From positions 1-64,000 of the forward strand of contig JAEOTF010000090.1 in assembly GCA_016840025.1 (NCBI GenBank): 64,000 nucleotides of DNA, given 5' to 3'. The stretch is from Candidatus Hodarchaeota archaeon. Its GTDB lineage: Archaea > Asgardarchaeota > Heimdallarchaeia > Hodarchaeales > YT1-039. The first letter of the stretch is position 1. Each line of letters opens with the position of its first letter. Shown here piece after piece: positions 1-8,958 of the stretch. The notes beneath the pieces were generated by a model that was given only the letters and a program-made list of their open reading frames with translations, ran no database searches and was not told the origin of the DNA. Both the position numbers and the translations under genes were made by a program.

Positions 1-287
1 ATGACCCCTTTATACTTTTTTATGACCTTTTAGAATTAGTACCACCGCTACTTATCGCCATTAGCCTAATTTAGGTTTATTCACGTCATTTGAAGAAAAA
101 AGAAAAGTATTTTGCAACAGACTCAAGAATTTAAAAAGTAATTAAATGAGAATATAACATATATGAAGGAAAATTAACGCGTTTACGGCGATTAGACTCT
201 AATGATGCATCTGTAATCTTCCCTTATTGGAACAATTATAAATTACGTCAATATTTACCTACATCCCTTCCTACTGGCCAGGAAGAC

Positions 288-734
288 TTGGTTAAATTCA
301 TTGAATCAGCGAATGAGCGCTTCACACACCGAAAAGGGTTTACTTTTGGAATTGAAGCACTTAATACCGATTCTCTGATAGGAATCATTAATCTTGTCAA
401 TATCAATTGGATCAGTCGAAGTGCTGAAGTGACAATATTTGGTATTTTCGATCCAGAATATTGGGGACAAGGTAGTGGTTCCGATGCAATGATATTTTTG
501 CTAGATCTTGCATTTTCAGTTTTAGATATGCATAATGTCTATTTATGGGTAGCTTCATTCAATAAACGAGCGATAAAAGTCTATGAAAAACTCGGATTTA
601 AGATTCAGGGAAAAATACGCGAGATCGCATTCCGTAATGGGGAGCGTTTTGATGTAGTTATTATGGACGTTTTAAAATCAGAATTTCATGAAAAATACGG
701 TATACTTCCGAAAATTAGGAGCTCTATAAAGTAG
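288..734 (+). CDS. GNAT-family N-acetyltransferase, apparent N-terminal frameshift
   Basis: The protein matches the RimJ/RimL-type GNAT fold: a central stretch ending IFDPEYWGQGSGSDAM forms the acetyl-CoA pyrophosphate loop, followed by the helix and the NKRAIKVYEKLGFKIQG segment typical of the family C-terminus. The only in-frame start visible is a TTG at 288, which removes the usual first strand and helix. The same frame stays open upstream to about 150 and encodes family-like sequence (LTRLRRLDSNDASVIFPYW) with no start codon. An ATG at 163 would give MKE then join this frame if the A-run at 170-173 had one more A. So the gene is either a sequencing-error victim, a recent pseudogene, or truly starts at TTG. 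Substrate (N-terminal amine or small molecule) cannot be told. Confidence 0.75.
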   Translation: MVKFIESANERFTHRKGFTFGIEALNTDSLIGIINLVNINWISRSAEVTIFGIFDPEYWGQGSGSDAMIFLLDLAFSVLDMHNVYLWVASFNKRAIKVYEKLGFKIQGKIREIAFRNGERFDVVIMDVLKSEFHEKYGILPKIRSSIK

Positions 735-830
735 TCAGAACTCTAACTGCTCAACATGCCCTAAACTAACCGTTTCTACTTTGTAATGAAGAAAAGAAAG
801 ATAGACAAAAAAGAGAGGAAAATGAGAGAT

Positions 831-1112
831 TTACTCTGCTTTTACTAACGCAGGTTGCATTTTCTCGCCGCAGTGTTCAGGAACGGGTACCGCTTTATCA
901 TGCTCACACCCCTCTTCACCGCAGGTTAGTTTATCACCTTCGAGGGACATAGCAACTCCGCAGCATGTTGGGAAGTCCTGCACTTCTCCACATTTAACAC
1001 ATTTAAGAACTGCTTTCATTTCAGCGCCTTTTGCTTCGGTTTCAACACGAGTTAGAAGTTTTTTTGCCTCTTTAACTTCTTTCATGTCTGGAAGTGGATC
1101 TTGTTCACCCAT
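831..1112 (-). CDS. Small zinc-ribbon protein
   Basis: A 93-residue protein with a helical charged N-terminus and a Cys/His-rich C-terminal half: KCVKCG, then CCG, CGEEGCEH and EHCGEKM. The HCGxxM element and paired cysteines resemble small desulforedoxin-like or zinc-ribbon proteins of archaea, so metal binding is likely, but no enzymatic role is visible. Several starts are possible (TTG 1124, GTG 1121, ATG 1118, ATG 1112); ATG 1112 has a GGTG-type Shine-Dalgarno just upstream. It is divergent from rnhB, with about 200 bases between them. The function is unknown. Confidence 0.6.
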   Translation of the reverse strand: MGEQDPLPDMKEVKEAKKLLTRVETEAKGAEMKAVLKCVKCGEVQDFPTCCGVAMSLEGDKLTCGEEGCEHDKAVPVPEHCGEKMQPALVKAE

Positions 1113-1316
1113 AAACATCACCAATCATAAATGATATTGTCAGAAAACCTCGTACTTGTCGGACTTTTAAAAAGGTATTCTTCACGAACTGAGGTACGAA
1201 TACAAGACTATTCATTGAAAAGAATTCATGCTCTAAAGATGTTTAAATCAGACTTAAACTTTCAGAATTCTAATAAAAACACCACAAAAAGAAACTAGGA
1301 ACCAAGGTGACAATTT

Positions 1317-2018
1317 TTGTCGGATTGGGCTATTGGTATTGATGAAGCTGGTCGAGGACCAGTTTTCGGACCTATGATTCAAGCAGCTGTATTAATTAAC
1401 ACAAAAAGAATACCAGAGTTAATTAAACTAGGGGTAAAAGACAGTAAAAAATTAAGTCGTCAAAAGAGAGAATTTCTCTATTCTAAAATTGTTGATGACA
1501 TTGCTACTCAAGTAGAAATCGAAGAAATCACTGCTGTACACATTACGACCACTATGGAACAGAAAATTATGACTCTGAATGGACTTGAATTGGCTGGAGT
1601 AGAAAAACTCCTTAATAGAATAAAAGTTCCCAAAAGTTCCTGTGAAATTATTGTAGATCAATTTGATAAGCGTAAAAATCTGATTGAGAAAACAATCCTC
1701 AAGATATGCCCGCATTGTGAGCCTATAGTTAAAGAAAAAGCAGATGAACAATATGTAATCTGCAGTGCTGCGAGTATTATGGCGAAATGTCAACGTGATT
1801 GGCGGTTGGACGATATTAAGGTGCAATATCATCACTTAGGGGTTGAAATTGGTAGCGGGTATACCAGTGATCCAATAACTCAAAAATTCCTATCACTTCA
1901 TATCGAAGAATTAAAAAAACGCGAATTCCCCTTTGTAAGATATTCTTGGAAAACAATACGGAATCTAACGGAAAAACAATATCAAACTTCTTTAGATGGC
2001 TTTTTTAATGAAAATTAG
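1317..2018 (+). CDS. rnhB: Ribonuclease HII
   Basis: RNase HII cleaves the RNA strand of RNA-DNA hybrids and removes single ribonucleotides from DNA. The diagnostic GIDEAGRG motif sits at residues 7-14, supplying the first Asp and Glu. VKDSKKLS follows, then IIVDQFDKR with the third acidic residue, and a later DEQY / AASIMAK segment. At 233 residues it has the normal archaeal length. The start is a TTG at 1317, six bases after AAGGTGA, and no better upstream ATG exists. An RNase HI is encoded at 29.2 kb, so the organism has both types. Confidence 0.93.
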   Translation: MSDWAIGIDEAGRGPVFGPMIQAAVLINTKRIPELIKLGVKDSKKLSRQKREFLYSKIVDDIATQVEIEEITAVHITTTMEQKIMTLNGLELAGVEKLLNRIKVPKSSCEIIVDQFDKRKNLIEKTILKICPHCEPIVKEKADEQYVICSAASIMAKCQRDWRLDDIKVQYHHLGVEIGSGYTSDPITQKFLSLHIEELKKREFPFVRYSWKTIRNLTEKQYQTSLDGFFNEN

Positions 2019-2212
2019 CTTTAATTAACCTTTCTGGTTCCCCTTATCATTGTTTAAAATTTCGATTAGCGTTAGGAGTATATTTTTGTATTGGATATAC
2101 TATTCTTTTGCGAATATCATTCCTTTAAATACAAGGAAATAAGTAACTGAAAAAGATAATTCTAATAAGACTATTAGGATGATCAAACGTACACTAGGAG
2201 GTTATCCCCAAG

Positions 2213-2962
2213 TTGAAGAGCCCAGCAACTGGATTAGAATATGAAATTAAATTATCTCCTAATTTTAGCCTATTGGAAGTGAACCTTCAACAAGAAGAAA
2301 CAATTCGCGCGGAATCGGGGGCGATGATGTGGATGGATCAGTCTGTGCAAATGGTTACTCAAAAAGGTGGGAAAGGAATCATGAAGAGCCTGAAACGTAA
2401 GATAGCAGGCGAATCTTTCTTTGTCAATACTTTTCATGGTCCTGGTCGCGCAGGCTTTGCCCCAGTTTATGAAGGAGATCTGTGGTATATTCCACTCCAA
2501 CCAAACGATCTATGGATTTGTAGTGGGGGATGTTATCTAGCTTCTACTCCTCCACCAGCTGTAGAAACAGATAGTAAATTTCAAGGGATGAAAGGGCTTT
2601 TTAGTCGTGAGAATTTATTTATGCTCAAGGTAGAAGCCTCAGAACCCGCTGATCTATTTGTATCAGCATTTGGTAGTTTTCAGGAATTCAACCTGAAACC
2701 TAACGAACGCCTTACGCTCGATACTGGCAACCTCGTCTGTATGGAAGGTAGTGTGCAATACAATGTGAAAAGAGTCGGTGGACTCAAATCATCTTTAATG
2801 TCGGGAGAAGGTCTCGTCCTTGATGTTATTGGCCCCGGTAAGGTTATCGCCCAGACACGTACCCCTGATCAGTTTTTTGGATGGCTTAAAGGCATGTTAC
2901 CTTCTCGACAGGGCAAAAAACGGTCAATCGGGGGAGGATTTTTAGAAAGCATCTTAGGATAG
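2213..2962 (+). CDS. AIM24 / TIGR00266 family protein (copy 1)
   Basis: The sequence carries the hallmarks of the AIM24 (DUF124/TIGR00266) family: an early LEYEIK strand, the AESGAMMWMD block near residues 36-45, a middle GFAPVY and LTLDTGNLVCMEG block, and a GEGLVLDVIGPGKVIAQTR segment before the C-terminus. The fold is a beta-rich prism. Members occur in all domains, AIM24 itself being a mitochondrial membrane-organising protein; the biochemical role in archaea is not known. The start is TTG with a strong upstream AGGAGG. It is followed after 18 bases by a paralog, so the two are probably co-transcribed and may form a hetero-oligomer. Confidence 0.85.
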   Translation: MKSPATGLEYEIKLSPNFSLLEVNLQQEETIRAESGAMMWMDQSVQMVTQKGGKGIMKSLKRKIAGESFFVNTFHGPGRAGFAPVYEGDLWYIPLQPNDLWICSGGCYLASTPPPAVETDSKFQGMKGLFSRENLFMLKVEASEPADLFVSAFGSFQEFNLKPNERLTLDTGNLVCMEGSVQYNVKRVGGLKSSLMSGEGLVLDVIGPGKVIAQTRTPDQFFGWLKGMLPSRQGKKRSIGGGFLESILG

Positions 2963-2980
2963 AAGTAAGGAAGTGAAAAA

Positions 2981-3682
2981 ATGCAAGGAATATCTGGACT
3001 TGAATATGAAATAAAAGCTACACCAACATTTAGTATTGTAGAAATTGCTCTTAAACATGGAGAACAGGTCGTAGCAGAATCGGGCGCGATGATCTGGATG
3101 GACCAGACTATTTCACTCAAAACTTCCTCTAAAGGAGGAGTAATGAGTGGTCTTAAACGTAAACTTTTAACGAAAGAGAGCTTCTTTCAAAACACTTTTA
3201 CTGCTGAAAAAGGCCTGGGTAAAATTGGCTTTGCTCCTTCCTATGTAGGGGATATGCAACGAGTGGATGTTAAACCCGAGATGCCTTGGATTGTTTCAGG
3301 TGGGGCATACGTATGTGCATCGGTTGGTGTGAAAACAGACAGCAAATGGCAGGGCTTTAAAAAAGCGTTACTCTCCCGTGAAGGAGGATTTTTCCTTCAT
3401 GCATCTGCTGAAGTTCCTTCCGATATGTGGGTTAGTGCTTATGGTGGTTTTCGTGTGTTTGACCTTCAAGCAGGCGAAAGTATTGTAGTTGATACTGGCC
3501 ATTTAGTATCTATGGAACTTTCCGCTAGTTATAATGTTAGGCGAATTGGAGGAATCAAATCATTAGTAGCATCTGGTGAAGGCATGGTTATGGATGTTAC
3601 CGGGCCAGGGAAAGTGATTACCCAAACTCGTGCACCATCTGGATTAATAGGCTGGATTTCTTCCATGTTACCTAGTTCATAG
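2981..3682 (+). CDS. AIM24 / TIGR00266 family protein (copy 2)
   Basis: A second AIM24-family protein that follows copy 1 after 18 bases. It repeats the same blocks in order: LEYEIKATPTFSIVEIA, AESGAMIWMD, GFAPSYVGDM, VDTGHLVSME and GEGMVMDVTGPGKVITQTR. It has ATG as start and a GGAAGTG upstream. The C-termini differ (copy 1 has a basic, glycine-rich tail), which hints at divided roles after tandem duplication. No signal peptide or membrane segment is visible. A function beyond the family name cannot be assigned. Confidence 0.85.
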   Translation: MQGISGLEYEIKATPTFSIVEIALKHGEQVVAESGAMIWMDQTISLKTSSKGGVMSGLKRKLLTKESFFQNTFTAEKGLGKIGFAPSYVGDMQRVDVKPEMPWIVSGGAYVCASVGVKTDSKWQGFKKALLSREGGFFLHASAEVPSDMWVSAYGGFRVFDLQAGESIVVDTGHLVSMELSASYNVRRIGGIKSLVASGEGMVMDVTGPGKVITQTRAPSGLIGWISSMLPSS

Positions 3683-3812
3683 GACTGTCACAGGTAAGCA
3701 TCTCCCTTCTTTATTTTAATGTTGAAATGGACTTTTATGTTACGAAAAATTGCAAGAAAACTCATCTGACTTTCAATAAGGTCATTTACTCTTTTTTTTA
3801 ATCTCTATTGGA

Positions 3813-5660
3813 CTAATTCTGTTGTTCTTTCAGTCGAGTTACATTTCCCCATGCAATTAGGTAAATTCCTATAACTGTACCTAGTAGAAGAGCAAGAATA
3901 TATTGAGGAATCCCAAAAGTCTTAGAGCTAGAGATATCTTCTAATAACAACTTGATCGTATAAAGTTCTTTTACAGCTAATGAGATGTTTTCATAAGCCT
4001 GTAGATAATTTAAACTATCATATGCTTTAATTGAGTCTGCATAATAGTCCTGTACGGATTTAAATTTCTCTTCCGCTTCTTTGTGTGGTTGAGAGACGAG
4101 TTTAAGAAGTAAATCTACTTTTAGAGCGGAATCACTATAAAGATCTAGGTAAATGTCAGTTGACGTTCGTATAAAGCGATCTTTTCCAAAAGTTGAGAAA
4201 TTAGATGTTCCAGTATAGTACGACATCACACTTTCTACATAGTCGCTTCCCCAACCATAGTCATCGTGGGGGTGTCCGAAACCGAGTGTATGTCCTATTT
4301 CATGGACGACAATGTGTGTAATTCCTCTATCGGGGACAGTATAAAAATTATTAGTGTTATTAATCTTAAAAACTCGTGGTGGGTTCAAAGTCATCAATTG
4401 CCATCCTGCTCCCGTAACAGCAATCCCTGTAAAATTAAGTCCCCTCCAATTCATTGTCGTATCATTAGAGATAAGGCATACCGTAGGAAAAGCAAAATCC
4501 GCTGTCGATCGTGGAAATAATTCCGAGAACTGATTACGTACAAATCCATGAAACCCATACGCTACATTAATATGCCCATTTGCCTTTTGTGATTCGGAAT
4601 TATACTTTTTATAGAGGACAGGATACTTTCTTAGTTTTTCTAGTCTAACATTTACATTCCATTGGTAGAATGGGGCAATATCACTTAAAAACGTCTCTAT
4701 TCGTTTCTCTGAGGTAAGCCATCGCAACATATCCAACGAATAACCATAATTTGTAAGATTCGAGAGAAGTAAGACCTCAATGTCTACAGTTGGGTGAGTG
4801 TTGGGTGACCCTGTAGATTGTCTATAAGGCGGTGAAACCTCACCCACAAAATTACTGAGGATAATGTCTTTTGCCCAACTTGCTATCCAATTTCGAATTG
4901 TTGTTTGTCCATTAGAGGTTGTCAATCCATAAGTAGCAACCATTTCTTGAATTGTGTGGTCCATATGAGCGCCTGGTCTCCAATCATTCAACCACCATGC
5001 TGTAAGGACAAACTCATGAAACCAGTGGTATGCACTTAAGTCCAAAAAATAGAATCGACCTACACTTCCTCCAAAGCCTGGGACTGGTCTTGTATATAGG
5101 TTTGTGGTTTCAGAGAAAAAACTTGTTGTAGTGGTATTTGCATCAGGATCATTAACGGTCAAAGAGAACCAATGGGAATAGCCGTCTCGATCTAGATGGG
5201 TTAAATTTAAAATATAGAGAGTATAATCGCTATTGGATCTAGGGACTACACTTGGTAGCCATTTCTCAAAATCTCGAGCATCAAGCTGTCTTCCTGTTCG
5301 ATTTATAAACACATCTGGCGTTTTTTCATAAAGATAAGGATAAAAAGCCATATTAGGGTGTTCCTGAAGTGGTGCATTAGTATCCCAATAATTGGTAATC
5401 GATTCATTAATTGACGGGTCAAGAGCTTCTACAATGTAAGTTAGGTTCAATTTAGTATATGAATACTGAACGGAAGTTGGAAAAGCATTTGTAACTAAAG
5501 ATAAATTTAATAGAGGATTAAAATTAAGGAACCTAAGTCCGATAGTAAGAGAACACTCGGATGGGGTATAGTCTAATGTGGAACAATCAGTTGAGCGCGT
5601 GGAATGAATTGTAATAAAATTAAGAAATAAAACTATGAATAAGAAGCTTGAATAATGCAT
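3813..5660 (-). CDS. Secreted, membrane-anchored metzincin-like metalloprotease (paralog A)
   Basis: One of three paralogs in the window (others at 8959-11070 and 11189-13069). The zinc site is HEIGHTLGFGH (HExxHxxGxxH), followed about 20 residues later by a Met-turn in ESVMSYY; together these define the metzincin clan. The N-terminus from the ATG at 5660 (MHYSSFLFIVLFLNF) is a signal peptide; the longer ATG 16 codons upstream adds a charged segment unlike the paralogs. A transmembrane helix (YILALLLGTVIGIYLIAW) near the C-terminus leaves a short basic tail inside, so the catalytic domain faces outside. Substrates are unknown. The gene is divergent from the caspase-like gene, with about 250 bases between them. 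Confidence 0.8.
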   Translation of the reverse strand: MHYSSFLFIVLFLNFITIHSTRSTDCSTLDYTPSECSLTIGLRFLNFNPLLNLSLVTNAFPTSVQYSYTKLNLTYIVEALDPSINESITNYWDTNAPLQEHPNMAFYPYLYEKTPDVFINRTGRQLDARDFEKWLPSVVPRSNSDYTLYILNLTHLDRDGYSHWFSLTVNDPDANTTTTSFFSETTNLYTRPVPGFGGSVGRFYFLDLSAYHWFHEFVLTAWWLNDWRPGAHMDHTIQEMVATYGLTTSNGQTTIRNWIASWAKDIILSNFVGEVSPPYRQSTGSPNTHPTVDIEVLLLSNLTNYGYSLDMLRWLTSEKRIETFLSDIAPFYQWNVNVRLEKLRKYPVLYKKYNSESQKANGHINVAYGFHGFVRNQFSELFPRSTADFAFPTVCLISNDTTMNWRGLNFTGIAVTGAGWQLMTLNPPRVFKINNTNNFYTVPDRGITHIVVHEIGHTLGFGHPHDDYGWGSDYVESVMSYYTGTSNFSTFGKDRFIRTSTDIYLDLYSDSALKVDLLLKLVSQPHKEAEEKFKSVQDYYADSIKAYDSLNYLQAYENISLAVKELYTIKLLLEDISSSKTFGIPQYILALLLGTVIGIYLIAWGNVTRLKEQQN

Positions 5661-5915
5661 ATGATAATTTTTCTCATCTTTTTTGATAAAATATTTTGTG
5701 TAAGGCAAAACATCTGGAGACTTTCTAGTTTATAGTGAGGTTTCCTCAAATAAAGCTGAATAGGGGTTAAATCATGCGAATTTTTGCAAGTAAAGATCCC
5801 TCTTGTCTTATTATACTTGAAAAAATGGAAGGAAAAATTAGATTCAACCTTAACAATCTTTATATTATTTTTCATATAAAACCAAAAATAACTTAATTTT
5901 GGATATGTGACTAAA

Positions 5916-7001
5916 ATGAAGAAAATAAACGCATTTTTTCTAATATCTATTATGATGATGACCTTTTGTGTTGCAATTACACCAGCAACTGCAATCCAAG
6001 TCAGGGCGAAGCCACCAGCACCCCCAGGTAAAAACAAGGCACCAAATGTTTCAATAACTAATCCTAGCAATGGGGCTACAGTCTCAGGTACGGTTACTAT
6101 AACAGTTGAAGCAACAGATAAGGAAGATGGACCATTAACACCAGATATTTACATTGATGGTGAATTCATTACCACAGCGAATAGTTATGACTGGGATACA
6201 ACAGATGCTGATGGATACCACACTATTTTTGCTGAAGCAGAAGATAGTGGTGGTAAAACTGGGTCTGACTCAATCTCCGTAACTGTGGACAATGGTCAAC
6301 CACCACCTCCGCCTCCAGAGGGACAACACTTTGCAGTTATTGTAGGTATCAGTGATTATAAAGACATTAGTGATCTTTCATACTGTGACGATGACGCTCG
6401 TGATTGGGAAGCGTATTTCATAAGGATAGGTTACGCACCCCAAGATATTACAATGCTAACTGAGAACCAGGCGTCTAAAAGTGCTGTTGTAAGCGCATTA
6501 AACAGCATGGTAGCAAATACTGATCCAGACGATGAAATTGCATTTGTCACTTCAGGTCATGGTGGATATTCAAGAAGTATAGATGCTAGCTATCTTTGCA
6601 TGTGGGATAGTACATTATATGATTTTAGCGGCGATATAACCGATGATGAACTTGCAGCAATATTTGACAGTGCTACAGCTGGTAGGGTTTTCATCTTCTT
6701 AGATCATTGTAATTCTGGAGGATTTGGAGAGGAAATAATGGGAATGCCAAATAGTGCCAGTGTATACCTAACTACAACATGCACTGAAAAAGGCTACGGT
6801 TATGATGACCCTGAACATGAGAATGGTATGTGGACATGGTGGTTCCTCGCTTATACCCTCGAACAATACTACAATTCCGACCCTTATACTGCCATGGAAG
6901 ACGCCTTTGATTACGCATTTGCAAATTATCCACGAAACAAAGGGAATGACGCTCCTCAAGAGTATGATGGAGATATATCAGCAGACTTCACACTCTGGTG
7001 A
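5916..7001 (+). CDS. Secreted caspase-like (C14) peptidase with N-terminal Ig-like domain
   Basis: Residues 1-30 form a signal peptide (MKKINAFFLISIMMMTFCVA). A short Pro-rich linker leads to an Ig-like/Big_9-type domain (about 40-125, with NPSNGATVSGTVTITVEATD and a DADGYHTIFAEAED segment). After a poly-Pro linker comes a caspase/metacaspase fold: HFAVIVGISDY, then SGHGG with the catalytic His (about 215) and FLDHCNSGG with the catalytic Cys (about 265). Both catalytic residues are present, so activity is plausible, acting outside the cell. ATG 5916 is preferred over GTG 5907. It is divergent from metzincin A. Caspase-like folds are widespread in archaea; no role in cell death can be claimed. 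Confidence 0.8.
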   Translation: MKKINAFFLISIMMMTFCVAITPATAIQVRAKPPAPPGKNKAPNVSITNPSNGATVSGTVTITVEATDKEDGPLTPDIYIDGEFITTANSYDWDTTDADGYHTIFAEAEDSGGKTGSDSISVTVDNGQPPPPPPEGQHFAVIVGISDYKDISDLSYCDDDARDWEAYFIRIGYAPQDITMLTENQASKSAVVSALNSMVANTDPDDEIAFVTSGHGGYSRSIDASYLCMWDSTLYDFSGDITDDELAAIFDSATAGRVFIFLDHCNSGGFGEEIMGMPNSASVYLTTTCTEKGYGYDDPEHENGMWTWWFLAYTLEQYYNSDPYTAMEDAFDYAFANYPRNKGNDAPQEYDGDISADFTLW

Positions 7002-7137
7002 GATAAACCATTCTATTCCCCTTTTTTTTACCTTTTCCCTTCTTTACGGCTATAAAATTTGGATCTTTTGCAATTTTTGTTGAGATTTGATCGAATAAGG
7101 TTTAGATCGATGTTAGTTCTTGCTAAATTTAGGCGTA

Positions 7138-7917
7138 TTAATCTTTTTTTTCAATTGATAACTTTTCTAGCTTATCTTTCAATGAATTAATTATATCTGC
7201 TTGATATTGAAGTCCTACTGTATTTATTTCCCTGATTTTTGTAATTGCTTTATGAACTGTAATTATCTGTTTTAACGTGAGAAGATAGATAATTCCAAGT
7301 GTTCCTAATATACAAACATTCTTTGGAACCCAATTTCTAGCAAATTTATCATCCAATACTACAGTCACCATAAATTCTTTTGCTAATAATTCCTCTGCCT
7401 TTTTTAAAACCCAGATTTCTCCTAGACTAATGGAATATGATTCAAAAAAGCCACTAAATCCGAATGTTTCAATTGGTATTTCTTTATGATTGGGAATCAA
7501 TGTACTCTTTTGATTAGGTTTTTGTATCGCCTCGACAGTAGTTTTTGGTATCATAATCTTATCAAATATTTTACTAGTCTCTATTAATAGTTCAGTTTTC
7601 AACAATAAAATTGTAGGGATTGCACCGAGAATAATGACGCGTGACTTAAGGGCATCAATCCCTTGTGATGTCTTTGTATTTGTAAAATAGTAGCTAATGT
7701 TATTAATATCCTGATTAAAGTCATCTATTGAATATTGGTAATGAATTGAATTATTTTGAAAGTACTTTAATGATTCAAGCAATGTTTGGTGAGTAAAATT
7801 AGATAAATTCCAAGCTAACTCAAACGTTTGTCCTCGAGAGTAAGAATCCTTTAATAAATTTAGAAACCTTTCAGCTACCATAATTAACCATTTAGCCCAG
7901 TTATTTGATTCTGACAA
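7138..7917 (-). CDS. PIN-like (DUF3368-type) protein
   Basis: The middle segment (LLIETSKIFDKIMIPKTTVEAIQ) and the C-terminal block (VVLDDKFARNW, ILGTLGIIYLLTLKQII, a final amphipathic helix) follow the layout of DUF3368 PIN-like proteins, relatives of VapC toxins. The first active-site Asp expected near VIILGAIPTILLL is not apparent, while the LDDK aspartates and a Glu in TTVEA remain, so nuclease activity is uncertain. The N-terminal 80 residues (helical, Asn-rich) are extra relative to a minimal PIN domain. No antitoxin gene is adjacent; the gene follows the membrane protein at 7936 after 18 bases and is probably co-transcribed with it. Confidence 0.5.
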   Translation of the reverse strand: MSESNNWAKWLIMVAERFLNLLKDSYSRGQTFELAWNLSNFTHQTLLESLKYFQNNSIHYQYSIDDFNQDINNISYYFTNTKTSQGIDALKSRVIILGAIPTILLLKTELLIETSKIFDKIMIPKTTVEAIQKPNQKSTLIPNHKEIPIETFGFSGFFESYSISLGEIWVLKKAEELLAKEFMVTVVLDDKFARNWVPKNVCILGTLGIIYLLTLKQIITVHKAITKIREINTVGLQYQADIINSLKDKLEKLSIEKKD

Positions 7918-7935
7918 TATGATGTGGAGGTTACT

Positions 7936-8658
7936 TCAACCATAAACATGTAAAGCCAATATCATGGCTAATACATTCAGGAGAAAATGGCCTACAGTCA
8001 CCCCATAGATATTCTCGGTTTCTGTAACCACTAAACCTGTTAAGAGACCACTTACAACTATAATTCCAGTTGCATGCAAGGAACCTGTATATGGTTCTAA
8101 CCAGAGGTATTCAATGACATGACCTATAACCCAATAAAAAAACTGTGTAATAAATGCAATCTTTTCATTAAATGCTTCTGATATCTGTAATTGGCAAAAG
8201 GACTTTGTATAATACTCAACTGTGGTGATATTAACCGCCACTGTGAGTAGATAGATCGGGATGCCATGGAGAGGAGAAACATACCATTCTATAAATCCAG
8301 GTTTCAATCCTTCAAACACAAAATACCCAAACCATGGAAAAAATAAGAATAAATGCATTCCGCAGCCAATGTAGAAACTTTTTATTAAATTCCGTCGCTT
8401 TTGTCCCTTTTTAGTTGTGAGATAATAAGAAGAGCGTATTATACCTAAATAGAGGAGAGGAATAATTAAAAAAAAGAAACTATTAATCACCACATGTGTC
8501 TCATAATCCCCTAACCCCACAAAAGAAGCTATATAGAAAGGACTTGATTTAAAACGGAGAAGAAGAAATCCACTTGACGCTATGAATCCAATAATGACAT
8601 TGTTGGCAATACATTGCTTTTGTTTTTCGGTTAAAGAAAAAATGAAACTCATCGGCAA
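7936..8658 (-). CDS. Polytopic membrane protein, CPBP-protease-like C-terminus
   Basis: About seven hydrophobic segments run along the 240 residues. The C-terminal third (YWVIGHVIEYLWLE, then SGLLTGLVVTETENIYGVTVGHFLLNVLAM) resembles the CPBP/Abi (CAAX-protease-like) family, where HxxxN near the end is a conserved site; GHFLLN fits this. The EExxxR motif of active members is not clear, leaving only VEYYTK, so an active intramembrane protease cannot be claimed. It lies directly upstream of the PIN-like gene on the same strand. Confidence 0.45.
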   Translation of the reverse strand: MPMSFIFSLTEKQKQCIANNVIIGFIASSGFLLLRFKSSPFYIASFVGLGDYETHVVINSFFFLIIPLLYLGIIRSSYYLTTKKGQKRRNLIKSFYIGCGMHLFLFFPWFGYFVFEGLKPGFIEWYVSPLHGIPIYLLTVAVNITTVEYYTKSFCQLQISEAFNEKIAFITQFFYWVIGHVIEYLWLEPYTGSLHATGIIVVSGLLTGLVVTETENIYGVTVGHFLLNVLAMILALHVYG

Positions 8659-8958
8659 TGAAAATTATCCTCTTTCTTTCTTTTGAATTTTTATTAGTTA
8701 TATTAGAGCTATGATCTGGTATTAGCTGTTGAGGGATAGTAAGTATATTATTCCTTGCTTGGTATGTTTTTCATGATTTAGATCTTTCGTTCTAATATTC
8801 TACTTTCTATTAAATTAGAGTTTTGAAGATTTGTTTTCATATTCTTACTGGTCTCACAATCTTCATCAGGGATTGGTAAAGAGTATTGAAAGTCGCTCCC
8901 CCCTAGGACTTGATGACATCAATAATAAATCCAATATTGTTGCTCTGAGCGATTATGT
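8659..8958. other. Intergenic, 300 bases, no gene seen
   Basis: Very AT-rich. It separates the convergent-free minus-strand genes at 7936 and 8959. I see no ORF or clear hairpin. It must hold the promoter of the 7936/7138 pair on the minus strand, but I could not single out a convincing TATA box. Confidence 0.4.

Noticed and set aside
5633..6070. Minus-strand ORF over the divergent promoter and the caspase signal peptide
   Set aside because: It is antisense to the clear caspase gene, low in family features and lacks a plausible start context.
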